DNA of 64,000 nucleotides from positions 682,001 to 746,000 of the forward strand of contig NZ_JAPWGL010000002.1 in NCBI RefSeq assembly GCF_027213645.1. Direction: 5' to 3'. How positions within the stretch are numbered: the stretch's first letter is position 1; every line of letters begins with the position of its first letter. Below, in pieces: positions 36,817 to 45,972 of the stretch. Source of the stretch: Pedobacter rhodius (GTDB lineage: Bacteria > Bacteroidota > Bacteroidia > Sphingobacteriales > Sphingobacteriaceae). The position numbers and the translations under genes are program-made. Below the pieces are notes generated by a model. That model was not told the DNA's origin and ran no database searches. It saw only the letters and a program-made list of their open reading frames with translations.

Positions 36817-37434
36817 CTATCTCATCATGGCGTTTTCATAAGGCACACGGGTGATTATTGAGCGACCAAGGGTGATTTCATCGGTGTATTCCAACTCGCC
36901 ACCAAAAGCAATGCCCCTGGCAATTGTGGTAATGGGAACATTAAATTCCTTGAGTCTTTTAAAAAGGTAAAACAGGGTGGTATCGCCCTCCATATTCGGG
37001 CTCAATGCTAAAATCACTTCCTTAATATCGCCTGTTGAAACGCGTTGAACCAAACCATCGATGTATAAATCTGCCGGTCCGATGCCATCCATTGGCGAAA
37101 TTAATCCGCCTAAAACATGGTAAACGCCAAAATATTGCCCGGTATTTTCAATCGCCATTACATCCCGCGTATCTTCCACCACACAAATGGTTTCCTTATC
37201 ACGCTTGTGCGAAGTACAGATTTCGCAAATGGTGTGATCGGAAATATTGTAGCAAATGCTGCAGTTTTTTATCTCTTGTTTGAGTTTGATTAAAGTATTT
37301 CCAAACTGGTTAACTTCCTCCTGTTCTTTATTTAAAAGGTGTAAAACCAATCTCAATGCTGTCTTTTGCCCAACACCTGGTAATTTCGAGAATTCGTTTA
37401 CCGCATCTTCAAGCAGTTTGGATGAAAAATTCAT
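36817..37434 (-). CDS. recR: Recombination mediator RecR
   Basis: A 205-residue DNA-repair protein that, with RecO (and RecF), loads RecA on gapped DNA. It has the helix-hairpin-helix [18 protein letters not shown], the four-cysteine zinc finger ([20 protein letters not shown]) and a TOPRIM domain ([20 protein letters not shown], then [11 protein letters not shown]). The ATG at 37434 replaces a TTG two codons earlier. Full length. Confidence 0.96.
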   Translation of the reverse strand: MNFSSKLLEDAVNEFSKLPGVGQKTALRLVLHLLNKEQEEVNQFGNTLIKLKQEIKNCSICYNISDHTICEICTSHKRDKETICVVEDTRDVMAIENTGQYFGVYHVLGGLISPMDGIGPADLYIDGLVQRVSTGDIKEVILALSPNMEGDTTLFYLFKRLKEFNVPITTIARGIAFGGELEYTDEITLGRSIITRVPYENAMMR

Positions 37435-37574
37435 ATACAAAAATATGAAATAGTTGTTTGGTTTTTTAGTCGTTTGGTTTTTTAGTTATTTTGCGTCGGT
37501 ACAAAAAAACTAACAATCTAACCAACAAAACAACTAATATTAATTTCTTACATTTAGCAGCTTAAAACAAAACT

Positions 37575-39083
37575 ATGTCGCCAACCGTCCTCCTTTGCTT
37601 TTTAATCGGATACTTCTTAGTGCTGATCATAATTTCTTTTGTAACGTCTAAAGATTCATCGGATAACAATTCCTTTTTTGTAGCCAATAGAAACTCGAAA
37701 TGGTATTTAGTGGCCTTCGGGATGATTGGAACGGCACTTTCGGGTGTAACATTCATTTCCGTTCCGGGCGAAGTTGGCGCACCTGCAGGAAACCAGTTTC
37801 AATATTTCCAGTTTGTTTTAGGGAACGCGGTTGGTTTCATCATTATTTGTACCGTTTTACTGCCCCTGTATTACCGGATGAAGTTAACATCGATATACAG
37901 TTATATTGAACAGCGATTAGGGCATTACAGCTACAAAACTGCCGCATCAATATTTTTGCTAAGTAGAACATTGGGTTCTGCAACCAGGCTGTATTTAGTT
38001 GTGATTGTTTTGCAACGTTTCATCTTCGATAATTATGGCATTCCATTTTGGCTTACCGTGCTCATATCCTTGGCTTTGATTTGGTCGTATACCTTTAAAG
38101 GCGGATTAAAAACCATCATCATTACCGATACGCTGCAAACATTTTTCCTGGTTTTATCGGTTTTCTTAACCATTTATTTTATCTGCAGCAGCCTGAATTT
38201 GAACATCCCTCAAGCATTTGAAACCATCAAAAGCAGCAGTTACTCCAAAATATTTTTCTGGGATGATTTCTTAACCAACAAATGGTATTTCAGCAAACAG
38301 TTTATCGGCGGGATTTTCGTAACCATCGCCATGACCGGTTTAGACCAGGATTTAATGCAGAAGAACCTGAGTATGGGCACCATAAAAGAGGCACAAAAGA
38401 ACATGTTCACTTTTACCGGTGTGTTTGTAGTTTTAAATGTTTTCTTTTTGAGTGTTGGCGCTTTACTTTACATTTTCGCTGCTAAAAACGGTATTGATAT
38501 CCCTTTAGACCATATTACCGGCAAACCAAGAACGGATTTATTGTTCCCGGAAATTGCCTTGAATAATTTGGGTGCGGTACCGGCAATCATCTTTATGCTG
38601 GGCTTAACAGCTGCAACTTTTGCCACTACAGATTCGGCACTTACCGCTTTAACTACTTCCTTTTGTGTTGACTTTTTAGGGATGGCAAAAGCTGAAAATG
38701 TTAACAATAAAGACGCTGTTAAAAAACGTCACACTGTTCACGTAGCGTTCTCAATTTTGATGTTCCTGGTCATCATTGTAATCAATGCGCTGAACAGCTC
38801 ATCGGTGGTAAGTTTAATTTTTACCATTGCTTCTTATACCTACGGGCCGCTTTTAGGTCTCTATAGTTTTGGATTATTTGTAAAAAAACGTGGTTTACAT
38901 GATAAATTAGTGCCGATGATTTGCATATTATCGCCTTTTTTATGTTACTTGCTTTCAAGCTACTCAAAAGAAATATTGGGCGGTTACGTTTTCAGTGTTG
39001 AACTGATTTTGATTAACGGTTTAATCACATTTATCGGCTTGCTTTTCATCAGCAAAAAAACTGATGCGCAAACCAAATTTTAA
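37575..39083 (+). CDS. Sodium:solute symporter family protein
   Basis: A 502-residue inner-membrane protein with about 13 hydrophobic segments. SSS-family features are FFVANRNSKWYLVAFGMIGT, ALSGVTFISVPGEVG and LGLTAATFATTDSALTALTT, the latter being the Na2-site helix. It would couple solute uptake to the sodium gradient. The substrate cannot be read from the sequence. Followed 17 bp downstream by the LOG-family gene, probably co-transcribed. Confidence 0.92.
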   Translation: MSPTVLLCFLIGYFLVLIIISFVTSKDSSDNNSFFVANRNSKWYLVAFGMIGTALSGVTFISVPGEVGAPAGNQFQYFQFVLGNAVGFIIICTVLLPLYYRMKLTSIYSYIEQRLGHYSYKTAASIFLLSRTLGSATRLYLVVIVLQRFIFDNYGIPFWLTVLISLALIWSYTFKGGLKTIIITDTLQTFFLVLSVFLTIYFICSSLNLNIPQAFETIKSSSYSKIFFWDDFLTNKWYFSKQFIGGIFVTIAMTGLDQDLMQKNLSMGTIKEAQKNMFTFTGVFVVLNVFFLSVGALLYIFAAKNGIDIPLDHITGKPRTDLLFPEIALNNLGAVPAIIFMLGLTAATFATTDSALTALTTSFCVDFLGMAKAENVNNKDAVKKRHTVHVAFSILMFLVIIVINALNSSSVVSLIFTIASYTYGPLLGLYSFGLFVKKRGLHDKLVPMICILSPFLCYLLSSYSKEILGGYVFSVELILINGLITFIGLLFISKKTDAQTKF

Positions 39084-39100
39084 TATTTAGTATACAGTAT

Positions 39101-39808
39101 ATGACGAGTGAAGAAAAAATCAGAAGTGCTTTTGAAAATAAAGACTGGCAGGAAATTAAAGTAACCGATTCCTGGCAGATTTTTAAAATAATGGCCGAGT
39201 TTGTTGATGGTTTTGAGAAACTGGCAAAAATTGGCCCCTGCGTTACCATTTACGGTTCTGCGCGCACCGCGCAAACAAACCGGTATTATCAACTGGCCGA
39301 ACAATGCGGTAAATTACTAACTGATCGCGGTTATGGTGTAATTACAGGTGGTGGCCCAGGTATTATGGAAGCCGGAAACAAAGGTGCCCATACCAACGGC
39401 GGTAAATCTGTTGGTTTAAATATCGAATTACCTTTTGAGCAATTTCACAATAAATACATCGACCATAACAAGCTTTTAGAGTTCGATTATTTCTTCGTTC
39501 GTAAGGTAATGTTTATGAAATACAGTCAGGGTTTTGTGGTTCTTCCAGGCGGTTTTGGAACGATGGACGAACTTTTCGAGGCTTTAACATTAATTCAAAC
39601 CGGTAAGATTGCGCGTTTTCCGATCGTATTGCTGGGTAAAGATTATTGGAGTGGATTAATCGACTGGATTAAAGGAACAATGCTACAAAAAGAACATAAC
39701 ATTCACGAAGAGGATTTGAATTTATTCCGTTTGGTAGATACTGCAGAAGAAGCCGCAGAACACATTTTCAGGTTCTATAATAAATATGTACTGAAACCTA
39801 ACTTTTAA
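39101..39808 (+). CDS. LOG family protein (nucleotide 5'-monophosphate phosphoribohydrolase-like)
   Basis: A 235-residue Rossmann-fold protein with the two diagnostic motifs GGGPGIMEAGNKGA and PGGFGTMDELFE, which bind nucleoside monophosphate and hold the catalytic residues in LOG (Lonely Guy) enzymes. Bacterial relatives hydrolyse purine nucleotides or cytokinin ribotides to base and ribose phosphate. The activity here is inferred from family membership. Confidence 0.9.
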   Translation: MTSEEKIRSAFENKDWQEIKVTDSWQIFKIMAEFVDGFEKLAKIGPCVTIYGSARTAQTNRYYQLAEQCGKLLTDRGYGVITGGGPGIMEAGNKGAHTNGGKSVGLNIELPFEQFHNKYIDHNKLLEFDYFFVRKVMFMKYSQGFVVLPGGFGTMDELFEALTLIQTGKIARFPIVLLGKDYWSGLIDWIKGTMLQKEHNIHEEDLNLFRLVDTAEEAAEHIFRFYNKYVLKPNF

Positions 39809-39890
39809 CCAGGATTAACCAGGATTGCCAGGATTAAAGGATTAACCAGGATTAACCAGGATTAAAGGATTACCAGGATTAAAGGATTAT
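39807..39890. repeat. Short imperfect direct repeats (ACCAGGATTA)
   Basis: GGATT recurs every 8-10 bp nine times (AACCAGGATT, GCCAGGATT, AAAGGATT variants), starting at the stop codon of the LOG gene. Irregular slippage-type repeat, non-coding. Confidence 0.8.
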
Positions 39891-39967
39891 ATGATTTTGG
39901 CGGTTAAAAGAAGTTAAATCAAAATTACAGGATTGGGTATTTCGATAATTCAAAATTCAATAATTCC

Positions 39968-39997
39968 AAAAAGTGCTTGTTTTCATGAGCACTTTTT
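39968..39997 (+). terminator. Intrinsic terminator
   Basis: AAAAAGTGCT (39968-39977), 10-nt loop, AGCACTTTTT (39988-39997) followed by further Ts. Probably ends the symporter-LOG transcript; the A/T symmetry would also allow use on the other strand. Confidence 0.75.
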
Positions 39998-40117
39998 TTG
40001 TACCCCATATTTTGGCTGTAACATGTTATGGATACGGAACTCTAATCTTTACAAAACAAAATCGCTCTTTTTTGTTTATTAAGCATTTAATCAGCATAAA
40101 AATTACTAATACCGAAT

Positions 40118-40612
40118 ATGGAGCAAATATTAAATTGGAGAAAAGGTTTATTTGATAGCAATTATCAGGTATTTGGCAACGCATTGCTGAAATTTTCTGT
40201 CAATTTTAGTTCGCTTAAAAACTCTGCAATCGCAACCACGCAGCAAGGAATTTATCTCTTAAAAAGTGAGGGCTATACCAACCCTGAAACAAAAATCCTC
40301 GATAATAAGAATGAAGTTCTGGCCATTATCCGTTACGACTGGTTAGGTTTTAAGGCAAAAATATTTTTTACGTCAGGAGAAGAATTTGACTGGAGCTTTC
40401 AAAATAGCTGGCTGAGCCGATGGACATTAAATAACCATAAAGACAAACAAGTTATTTATAATTCTTCCACCGGAAACGGGCTAATTCATAGCAATACTGA
40501 TGATGATTTATTGATTTTGACAGGCTTATTTATCAGAGAATACTATGTGCGAATACTTTTTGCTTTTATAATTCTGGTATTTATTTTATTTACAGGACGG
40601 GGTATTTTCTAA
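40118..40612 (+). CDS. Hypothetical protein with C-terminal membrane segment
   Basis: A 164-residue protein with a predicted beta-rich body (TKILDNKNEVLAIIRYDWLG, KAKIFFTSGEEFDWSFQNSW) and one strongly hydrophobic C-terminal helix (YVRILFAFIILVFILFTGRG), i.e. tail-anchored. The body faintly recalls LURP-one/Tubby-like folds, but I cannot confirm this. No operon partner. Function unknown. Confidence 0.65.
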   Translation: MEQILNWRKGLFDSNYQVFGNALLKFSVNFSSLKNSAIATTQQGIYLLKSEGYTNPETKILDNKNEVLAIIRYDWLGFKAKIFFTSGEEFDWSFQNSWLSRWTLNNHKDKQVIYNSSTGNGLIHSNTDDDLLILTGLFIREYYVRILFAFIILVFILFTGRGIF

Positions 40613-40876
40613 AACTATTCGGGCGTTGTCATTCTGAATGCAATGAAGAATTATCTGTTTAACTGGTCGTAACTCGAATTTTCATTTAGTATTGTGTTTT
40701 TATTGGCATCCAAGAGGGCTAAGCCGTTCATTTCAGAATCTTGATTAAGAGGAGATGCTAAAATGAATTCATGACGTACGGACTTTAAAAATCTTCGAAT
40801 CTATGGCAAGCCTAAACAATGATTTCGATTAGTTAGGACAAGAACCTATGCATTTTTTGCCGAAGATTACTTTGTA
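40613..40876. other. Intergenic, no feature recognised
   Basis: Fragments such as GTCATTCTGAATGCAATGAA recall REP-like arms, but no partner arm is present. No gene. Confidence 0.45.
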
Positions 40877-41269
40877 TTACAAATCAAAAGGGTTTATAAA
40901 TTTGAGATTTTTAATTTTGACAAAATCTTTAGAATTTCTGCTTAGTAATGTGAAATTGTTTACCAAGGCTGTAGCAGCAATAATTGCATCAGGTAATTTG
41001 ATATTAAAGTCTTTACGAAGTTCTACTGTTTTATCTTTCACATCACTATATAATTCATAAACAAACGAGTCATTTATGAAATTATTCAAAACCGTAATAT
41101 CATCTTGTGTAGCCGCTTTCCAACAACGTAGTTCTATTTCAGTAATTGCAGAAATTGCCGGCCTTGAACCAGATAATATTTCATCAATGAACTTTTCGGC
41201 AGGAAGAGGTAGTTGGCGTTGAAGATAATAAATAACAGTATTAGTGTCCCAAAGAAAGTTTACACCCAT
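40877..41269 (-). CDS. PIN-domain toxin (VapC-like)
   Basis: A 130-residue PIN nuclease with the acidic residues in the right order: D in FLWDTNTVIYYL, E in AITEIELRC, D in KLPDAIIAATA, and a late acidic residue in LSRNSKDF. VapC toxins cleave tRNA or rRNA. Its start overlaps the small upstream gene by 10 bp, the usual antitoxin-toxin coupling. Confidence 0.88.
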   Translation of the reverse strand: MGVNFLWDTNTVIYYLQRQLPLPAEKFIDEILSGSRPAISAITEIELRCWKAATQDDITVLNNFINDSFVYELYSDVKDKTVELRKDFNIKLPDAIIAATALVNNFTLLSRNSKDFVKIKNLKFINPFDL

Positions 41270-41472
41270 TCGTTTCGTAAATTTTCCAACTGGTTATCTA
41301 TTTCATCTTTACTTTGAGAAACCATGCTGCCTTTATACTTTTTTACTAAATTTTCTGATAAAGAGATTTCAGGTTGATCATCTCTTCGTAATCGAATAAC
41401 TTTAAGCAACTCTAAATCCTTAAGTAAATTTAAAGCATTATCGTCCAAGATATCTAATGTAACTGTTCTCAT
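41260..41472 (-). CDS. Antitoxin partner of the VapC-like toxin
   Basis: A 70-residue protein: an N-terminal MRTVTLDILDDNALNLLKDL followed by a charged C-terminal helix (SKDEIDNQLENLRNEWV) suited to blocking a PIN active site. Members of this kind are common upstream of PIN toxins in Bacteroidota. It overlaps the toxin by 10 bp. The assignment rests mainly on context. Confidence 0.78.
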   Translation of the reverse strand: MRTVTLDILDDNALNLLKDLELLKVIRLRRDDQPEISLSENLVKKYKGSMVSQSKDEIDNQLENLRNEWV

Positions 41473-41745
41473 ATAACAAATATAATAAAAAATAATCTGC
41501 GAATCAGCGACAAAACCTTAACAATCATTTCGATTCATGAAAATACAAACCTGGGCTTTTCATTTAAGGACGACCATCGCCCAGAACTACTGATCGCCGC
41601 AGACAAGGATTTCAAGGTCATAATGAAGAAATGCTGGAATAAATTACCTTAGGGGAGCTCGCTTTATTTGGTAGCTTTCAACTTCGCTTACATGTCAGCA
41701 CGAGGTAATCTGGCAGGAATCTGTATGTATCTGCCGACCGGGACG
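41473..41745. other. Intergenic, possible remnant
   Basis: GC and codon-like texture around 41570-41660 suggest a decayed coding fragment, but no frame or family can be supported. Confidence 0.35.
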
Positions 41746-42336
41746 CTAAAGCCCGCTTACGCCACCACTAACCACCAATTTCATGGCATCTGCAGCGCTC
41801 ATATTTAAATCTTTAACTTTATCTCTTTTCACAATGCAAAGCTGACCGGCAAAGGAATAAGAAAGCGGAAAATACACGGCTACTTCTTCAGGTAAATCCA
41901 GTTTATGCAAATCATTTTGGGTAAGGAAACCAATCTTTTTCAAGCCACCTTCTACTTCAACGATAACCGGATGATTAAATTTCTTTTCGTCGCCAACGAA
42001 AGCTTCTGTTAAATCCTTAATGGAAGAATAAATAAAATTCAGCAAAGGTAAACGCTGCATTATTCTTTGAAACCAATTATACATTGGTTCGGTAACCAAA
42101 TTAGTTACAAAAATTCCAGCCAGCAAAATGATGGTTAACACGGTAAGTAAACCTAAACCGGGTATGTTTCTGCTTTCACCTGTCAATGGATTAACACCCA
42201 GTATGTTATTAACGTTTAACCAGCTATCTACCGTTGTAACAGCCCAAACTACAATAAAAATGCTAACGGCAATGGGCACCACAATCAATAAACCTTTAAT
42301 TAAATAGTTTAAAATAGCTTTCCCGACTTTGTTCAT
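41746..42336 (-). CDS. DUF502 family membrane protein
   Basis: A 196-residue inner-membrane protein with two N-terminal hydrophobic segments (LLIVVPIAVSIFIVVWAVTT and GLLTVLTIILLAGIFVTNLV) and the DUF502 signatures PLLNFIYSSIKDLTEAFVGD and VYFPLSYSFAGQLCIV. Function unknown; the family is widespread in bacteria and plants. It follows murF-alr on the same strand at 138 bp. Confidence 0.9.
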   Translation of the reverse strand: MNKVGKAILNYLIKGLLIVVPIAVSIFIVVWAVTTVDSWLNVNNILGVNPLTGESRNIPGLGLLTVLTIILLAGIFVTNLVTEPMYNWFQRIMQRLPLLNFIYSSIKDLTEAFVGDEKKFNHPVIVEVEGGLKKIGFLTQNDLHKLDLPEEVAVYFPLSYSFAGQLCIVKRDKVKDLNMSAADAMKLVVSGGVSGL

Positions 42337-42474
42337 GCTGCAAACTTATGAAAAATAAGGCTAATAGATTAGAATTGCTAAATTGTTTGATGGCTTCAAT
42401 TGTTTACTATTCAAATGCCGATAAATTCCAAGAACATCAGTGCAATTCAGCAATATGAAAATTTAGCAATTGTT

Positions 42475-44934
42475 TTATTCATAAAAATAAACCCTTTTTA
42501 CGCGTTGGGATATATTGGTCAGAATTTCGTATGGAATGGTATTAATTTGTTTAGCCAGTTCGATAATGCTGTGTTCCTGATTAAAAACGATGGCTTCGTC
42601 ACCTGGTTTTACATCAATTCCGGTAATATCGAGCATAGTCATATCCATGCAAATGGAACCAATCGTTGGCACCAAATAACCGTTAATCAGCATTTTACCT
42701 ATACCATTACCGAAAGCACGACTATAACCATCGGCATAGCCAATTTTTACCGTGGCAATTTTGCCGCCATTAGGCATTACACCGCTTCTGCTATAGCCGA
42801 CAGTTTCGCCGGCATCGAGTGTTTTTATCTGTGTAACCGTAGTCTTTAGTACCATCGTGGTTTGCAATCCGCGATTATTTGAAAGTGCCGAATCGAAACC
42901 GTACAAACCAATTCCTAAACGTACCATATCCATTTGTGCATCAGGCCAGCGACTTATACCCGATGTATTTGCGATGTGAAGTAATGGTTTGCAACTCAAA
43001 ATGGCGGTTAATTTGTTAGCAATCAGGTTGAACTTATCGATTTGCTGTTGCGTAAAGCCATCGTGTTCGGACGCTCCACTCGCCACCAAATGAGAAAATA
43101 TACTTTGAACTTTAATTTGCTGGGCATCTTTCAATAATTCTGACAGCTTATCAATATCTTGCTCATCAAAGCCCAAACGGTGCATACCACTGTCTATCTT
43201 CAGATGTATCGGGTAATCGTAATTTTGATCAGAAAGGGCTTTTAAAAAGCTATTGAAAATCTCCAGGCTATAAATCTCCGGTTCTAAATTGTGTTTAATA
43301 ATTGCTTCAAAAGCAGATTCTTCAGGGCTCATAACCATAATAGGCAAGGTTATGCCTGCTTTGCGTAAAGCGATGCCCTCGTCTGCATAGGCTACGGCCA
43401 GGTAATCAACCTTGTGAAACTGCAGTAAATTGGCAATTTCGAAACTTCCGCTTCCGTAAGAAAAAGCCTTAACCATGGCCATAATTTTTACACCGGGTTT
43501 AATTTTCGAACGATAGAATTGCAGGTTCCCAACCATGGCATTCAAATCGATTTCCAAAACGGTATCATGAATTTTTTGTGTTAAAAGCTTGCTAATTCTG
43601 CCGAATTCAAATCGCCGGGCGCCTTTAACCAATATGGTTTCGTGGTTAAAATGCAAAGCCGGAAAAGCATCGATAAAAGCATTGGTATCTTCAAAAAACT
43701 GAGTTTCAAATTTAAAGCGTTGCGCATATTTAGCGATATGCGTTCCAATACCTATCAATCGGTTTACTTTCTTCTGTGCCAGTAAATCGGCAATTTCGGA
43801 GTATAAGTCCAAATCATCCCGGCCGGTTTCAAATAATTCAGATAGAATGACGGTTTTCTTTGGATGTTGATTTTGCTGATTCAGGAAATCTAAGGCAATT
43901 GCCAGTGAAGAAATATCTGCACTGTAAGAATCGTCGATAATGGAACATTGGTTAATGCCGTTTTTAAGTTCTAAGCGCATACTTACATGACTCAGTTTCT
44001 CCAAACGCAAATCTGCCTGTTCAGCTGAATAACCTAAAGCAAGCAGGGTCGCCCAGCAAATCGTACCATTTTCAATAGATGCCCTGTCGTTAAAGGGCAG
44101 CATACATGCTATTTCCCGATCTTGATAAATTGCCCGTAAACGACAATTGCCTTCAAGGGATTCAACGGCAATAATTCTCAAATCTGCACTTTGAGTACTG
44201 CTCCAGCTGAATTGTTTTTTACCTGGTAAATCTTGAAAATTAATTTCGCTAACGTAATCGGGCGAATAGATAAACAATTCAGCAGCTGCAAATAATTTTA
44301 ATTTCTCTTTCAGCTTTTCTCCTTTAGAACTGAAACCCTCTGCATGTGCTTCGCCGATGTTGGTTAAAATGCCAATCTGCGGTTGAATAATTTCTGCCAG
44401 GGTTTCCATTTCATTTACAGCGGAAATACCAGCCTCGAAAATCCCTAAGGTATTATCAGTATCGATTTGCCAGACAGAAAGCGGAACGCCAATCTGCGAA
44501 TTATAACTTTTCGGACTGCGAACAATGTTATAATCTGCAGCCAAAAGTTGATACAACCATTCTTTAACAATCGTTTTTCCATTACTTCCGGTTATTCCAA
44601 TGGTTTTTAAATCGAATTGATTACGATGATAAACGGTTAAATTTTGGAGTGCTTTTAAAGCATCATCAACCCGAATAAAATTGCAGTCAGGATATTCGTT
44701 AATGTATTTTTCTTCTGTAATGACAAAATTCCGAATCTGTTTATGGTAAGCATCTTTAATAAACCCGTGTCCGTCGCGGTGCGATGACAAAGCAAAAAAC
44801 AAAGAATTTTCCGGCACCAGAACCGAGCGACTATCAATTACCAGGTATTGGATAAAGGCTTGTTTATCAACCAATCTGGCATCAGCATTTAATATTTCTG
44901 CAATTCTGGAAATGGTATAAATCGGGTTCTGCAT
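42475..44934 (-). CDS. murF-alr: Bifunctional UDP-MurNAc-tripeptide:D-Ala-D-Ala ligase / alanine racemase
   Basis: An 819-residue fusion typical of Bacteroidota. The N-terminal ~450 residues are a MurF ligase (ATP loop GITGSNGKTIVKEWLYQL, GIFEAGISAVNEM), which adds D-Ala-D-Ala to the peptidoglycan precursor. The C-terminal half is a PLP-dependent alanine racemase with the PLP lysine in IMAMVKAFSYGSG, the region LKIDSGMHRLGF and the second-subunit tyrosine context VGYSRSG. The fusion couples D-Ala production and use. It is divergent from recX with a 61-bp spacer. Confidence 0.95.
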   Translation of the reverse strand: MQNPIYTISRIAEILNADARLVDKQAFIQYLVIDSRSVLVPENSLFFALSSHRDGHGFIKDAYHKQIRNFVITEEKYINEYPDCNFIRVDDALKALQNLTVYHRNQFDLKTIGITGSNGKTIVKEWLYQLLAADYNIVRSPKSYNSQIGVPLSVWQIDTDNTLGIFEAGISAVNEMETLAEIIQPQIGILTNIGEAHAEGFSSKGEKLKEKLKLFAAAELFIYSPDYVSEINFQDLPGKKQFSWSSTQSADLRIIAVESLEGNCRLRAIYQDREIACMLPFNDRASIENGTICWATLLALGYSAEQADLRLEKLSHVSMRLELKNGINQCSIIDDSYSADISSLAIALDFLNQQNQHPKKTVILSELFETGRDDLDLYSEIADLLAQKKVNRLIGIGTHIAKYAQRFKFETQFFEDTNAFIDAFPALHFNHETILVKGARRFEFGRISKLLTQKIHDTVLEIDLNAMVGNLQFYRSKIKPGVKIMAMVKAFSYGSGSFEIANLLQFHKVDYLAVAYADEGIALRKAGITLPIMVMSPEESAFEAIIKHNLEPEIYSLEIFNSFLKALSDQNYDYPIHLKIDSGMHRLGFDEQDIDKLSELLKDAQQIKVQSIFSHLVASGASEHDGFTQQQIDKFNLIANKLTAILSCKPLLHIANTSGISRWPDAQMDMVRLGIGLYGFDSALSNNRGLQTTMVLKTTVTQIKTLDAGETVGYSRSGVMPNGGKIATVKIGYADGYSRAFGNGIGKMLINGYLVPTIGSICMDMTMLDITGIDVKPGDEAIVFNQEHSIIELAKQINTIPYEILTNISQRVKRVYFYE

Positions 44935-44995
44935 GGTATTATATTCAGAAAAATACGGTAATCGTTTTTATTTTTACGAATTTCAGTAATTAATT

Positions 44996-45484
44996 ATGAA
45001 AAGCGGTAAACAAGAGGCAGCAATATTAGATAAAAAACAGGCACTCGCCAAAGCGGAAAGTTTTTGTGTTTACCAGGAACGTTCGCAAAAGGAAGTTCGG
45101 TATAAACTGGTGGAATGGGGCATGCGTGGCGATGAACTGGAAGAGATTTTATCTGACTTGATCATGAACAACTTTCTCAACGAAGAACGTTTCGCAAAAT
45201 CGTACGCCTCCGGAAAATTCAACATCAAAAAATGGGGCCGCGTAAAGATTAAACAAGGCTTAAAGTTAAAAGGTGTTCCCGATAAAATTTTGCAAAAGGC
45301 TTTGTACAGCATAGATGATGAGGATTATATGCAAACTTTGGAAAATTTAGCGGTTAAAAAAGCGGGTACTTTAACGGAATCAAATCCTTTAAAAAGAAAA
45401 ATTAAGCTGATGACCTATCTTCAGGGAAGAGGATTTGAAAGTGATTTAATTTTACTTGCACTGAAAGCCAGCAATTTAAACTAA
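44996..45484 (+). CDS. recX: Regulatory protein RecX
   Basis: A 162-residue RecA modulator, built almost wholly of helical three-helix repeats: CVYQERSQKEVRYKLVEWGM, IMNNFLNEERFAKSYASGKF and KKWGRVKIKQGLKLKGVPDK. RecX binds RecA filaments and limits recombinase activity. No recA gene is adjacent, which is normal in this phylum. Confidence 0.92.
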   Translation: MKSGKQEAAILDKKQALAKAESFCVYQERSQKEVRYKLVEWGMRGDELEEILSDLIMNNFLNEERFAKSYASGKFNIKKWGRVKIKQGLKLKGVPDKILQKALYSIDDEDYMQTLENLAVKKAGTLTESNPLKRKIKLMTYLQGRGFESDLILLALKASNLN

Positions 45485-45510
45485 ATATTAAAATTTTAAC
45501 AAGAAATTTC

Positions 45511-45540
45511 TTGACAGAAATATAAAACTCTCTATATTTG
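45511..45540 (+). promoter_or_regulatory. Promoter of first tRNA-Gly/Leu cluster
   Basis: TTG (45511-45513), exactly 19 bp, then TATATTTG (45533-45540). A perfect Bacteroidota TTG-N19-TAnnTTTG promoter, 37 bp before the tRNA. Confidence 0.85.
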
Positions 45541-45577
45541 CATCACCAAAACAAAATGGTTTATCTGTATTGTTTAT

Positions 45578-45650
<73 letters not shown>

Positions 45651-45652
45651 CT

Positions 45653-45678
45653 AAATGCTTTCCTACCAGAAAGCATTT
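45653..45678 (+). other. Hairpin between tRNA-Gly and tRNA-Leu
   Basis: AAATGCTTTC, loop CTACCA, GAAAGCATTT. The second cluster has an equivalent stem (AATGCCTT..CC with GG..AAGGCATT, 49296-49320) in which both arms have changed together, indicating a selected RNA structure, such as a processing signal or terminator. Confidence 0.65.
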
Positions 45679-45722
45679 ATTTTAAAAGGTTAACCTACCG
45701 AAGGATTTCGGAAAAGGCTAAT

Positions 45723-45806
45723 GCTCGGGTGGTGGAACTGGTAGACACGCAGGACTTAAAATCCTGTGCTTTCAAAGGCGTGCGGGTTCGATTCCCGCCC
45801 CGAGTA
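45723..45806 (+). tRNA. tRNA-Leu(UAA)
   Basis: An 84-nt class II tRNA with long variable arm: acceptor GCTCGGG/CCCGAGT, anticodon loop CTTAAAA with anticodon TAA, variable arm TGCTTTCAAAGGCGT, T-loop GGTTCGATTCC. CCA is not encoded. Confidence 0.97.
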
Positions 45807-45825
45807 CTTCAAAAAAATCGAATAC

Positions 45826-45860
45826 AAAAAAGGTTGCTCCAAAACAGAGCAACCTTTTTT
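45826..45860 (+). terminator. Terminator after first tRNA cluster
   Basis: AAAAAAGGTTGCTC (45826-45839) pairs with GAGCAACCTTTTTT (45847-45860): a 14-bp stem with a terminal T-run. Confidence 0.88.
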
Positions 45861-45972
45861 GTTTAAAAACCATTAAATTATAATTTATCGAATTGTTCGA
45901 CATGCATTTTTATATTTAGGTGCCATCCTGTTTGAACGACTTAAGAGATAAGGAATCTTGTTCTAAGCTACA

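Noticed and set aside
41540-41745. Possible pseudogene between vapB and DUF502
   Set aside because: The coding-like texture is weak and no frame gives a recognisable family; kept only as an unannotated interval.
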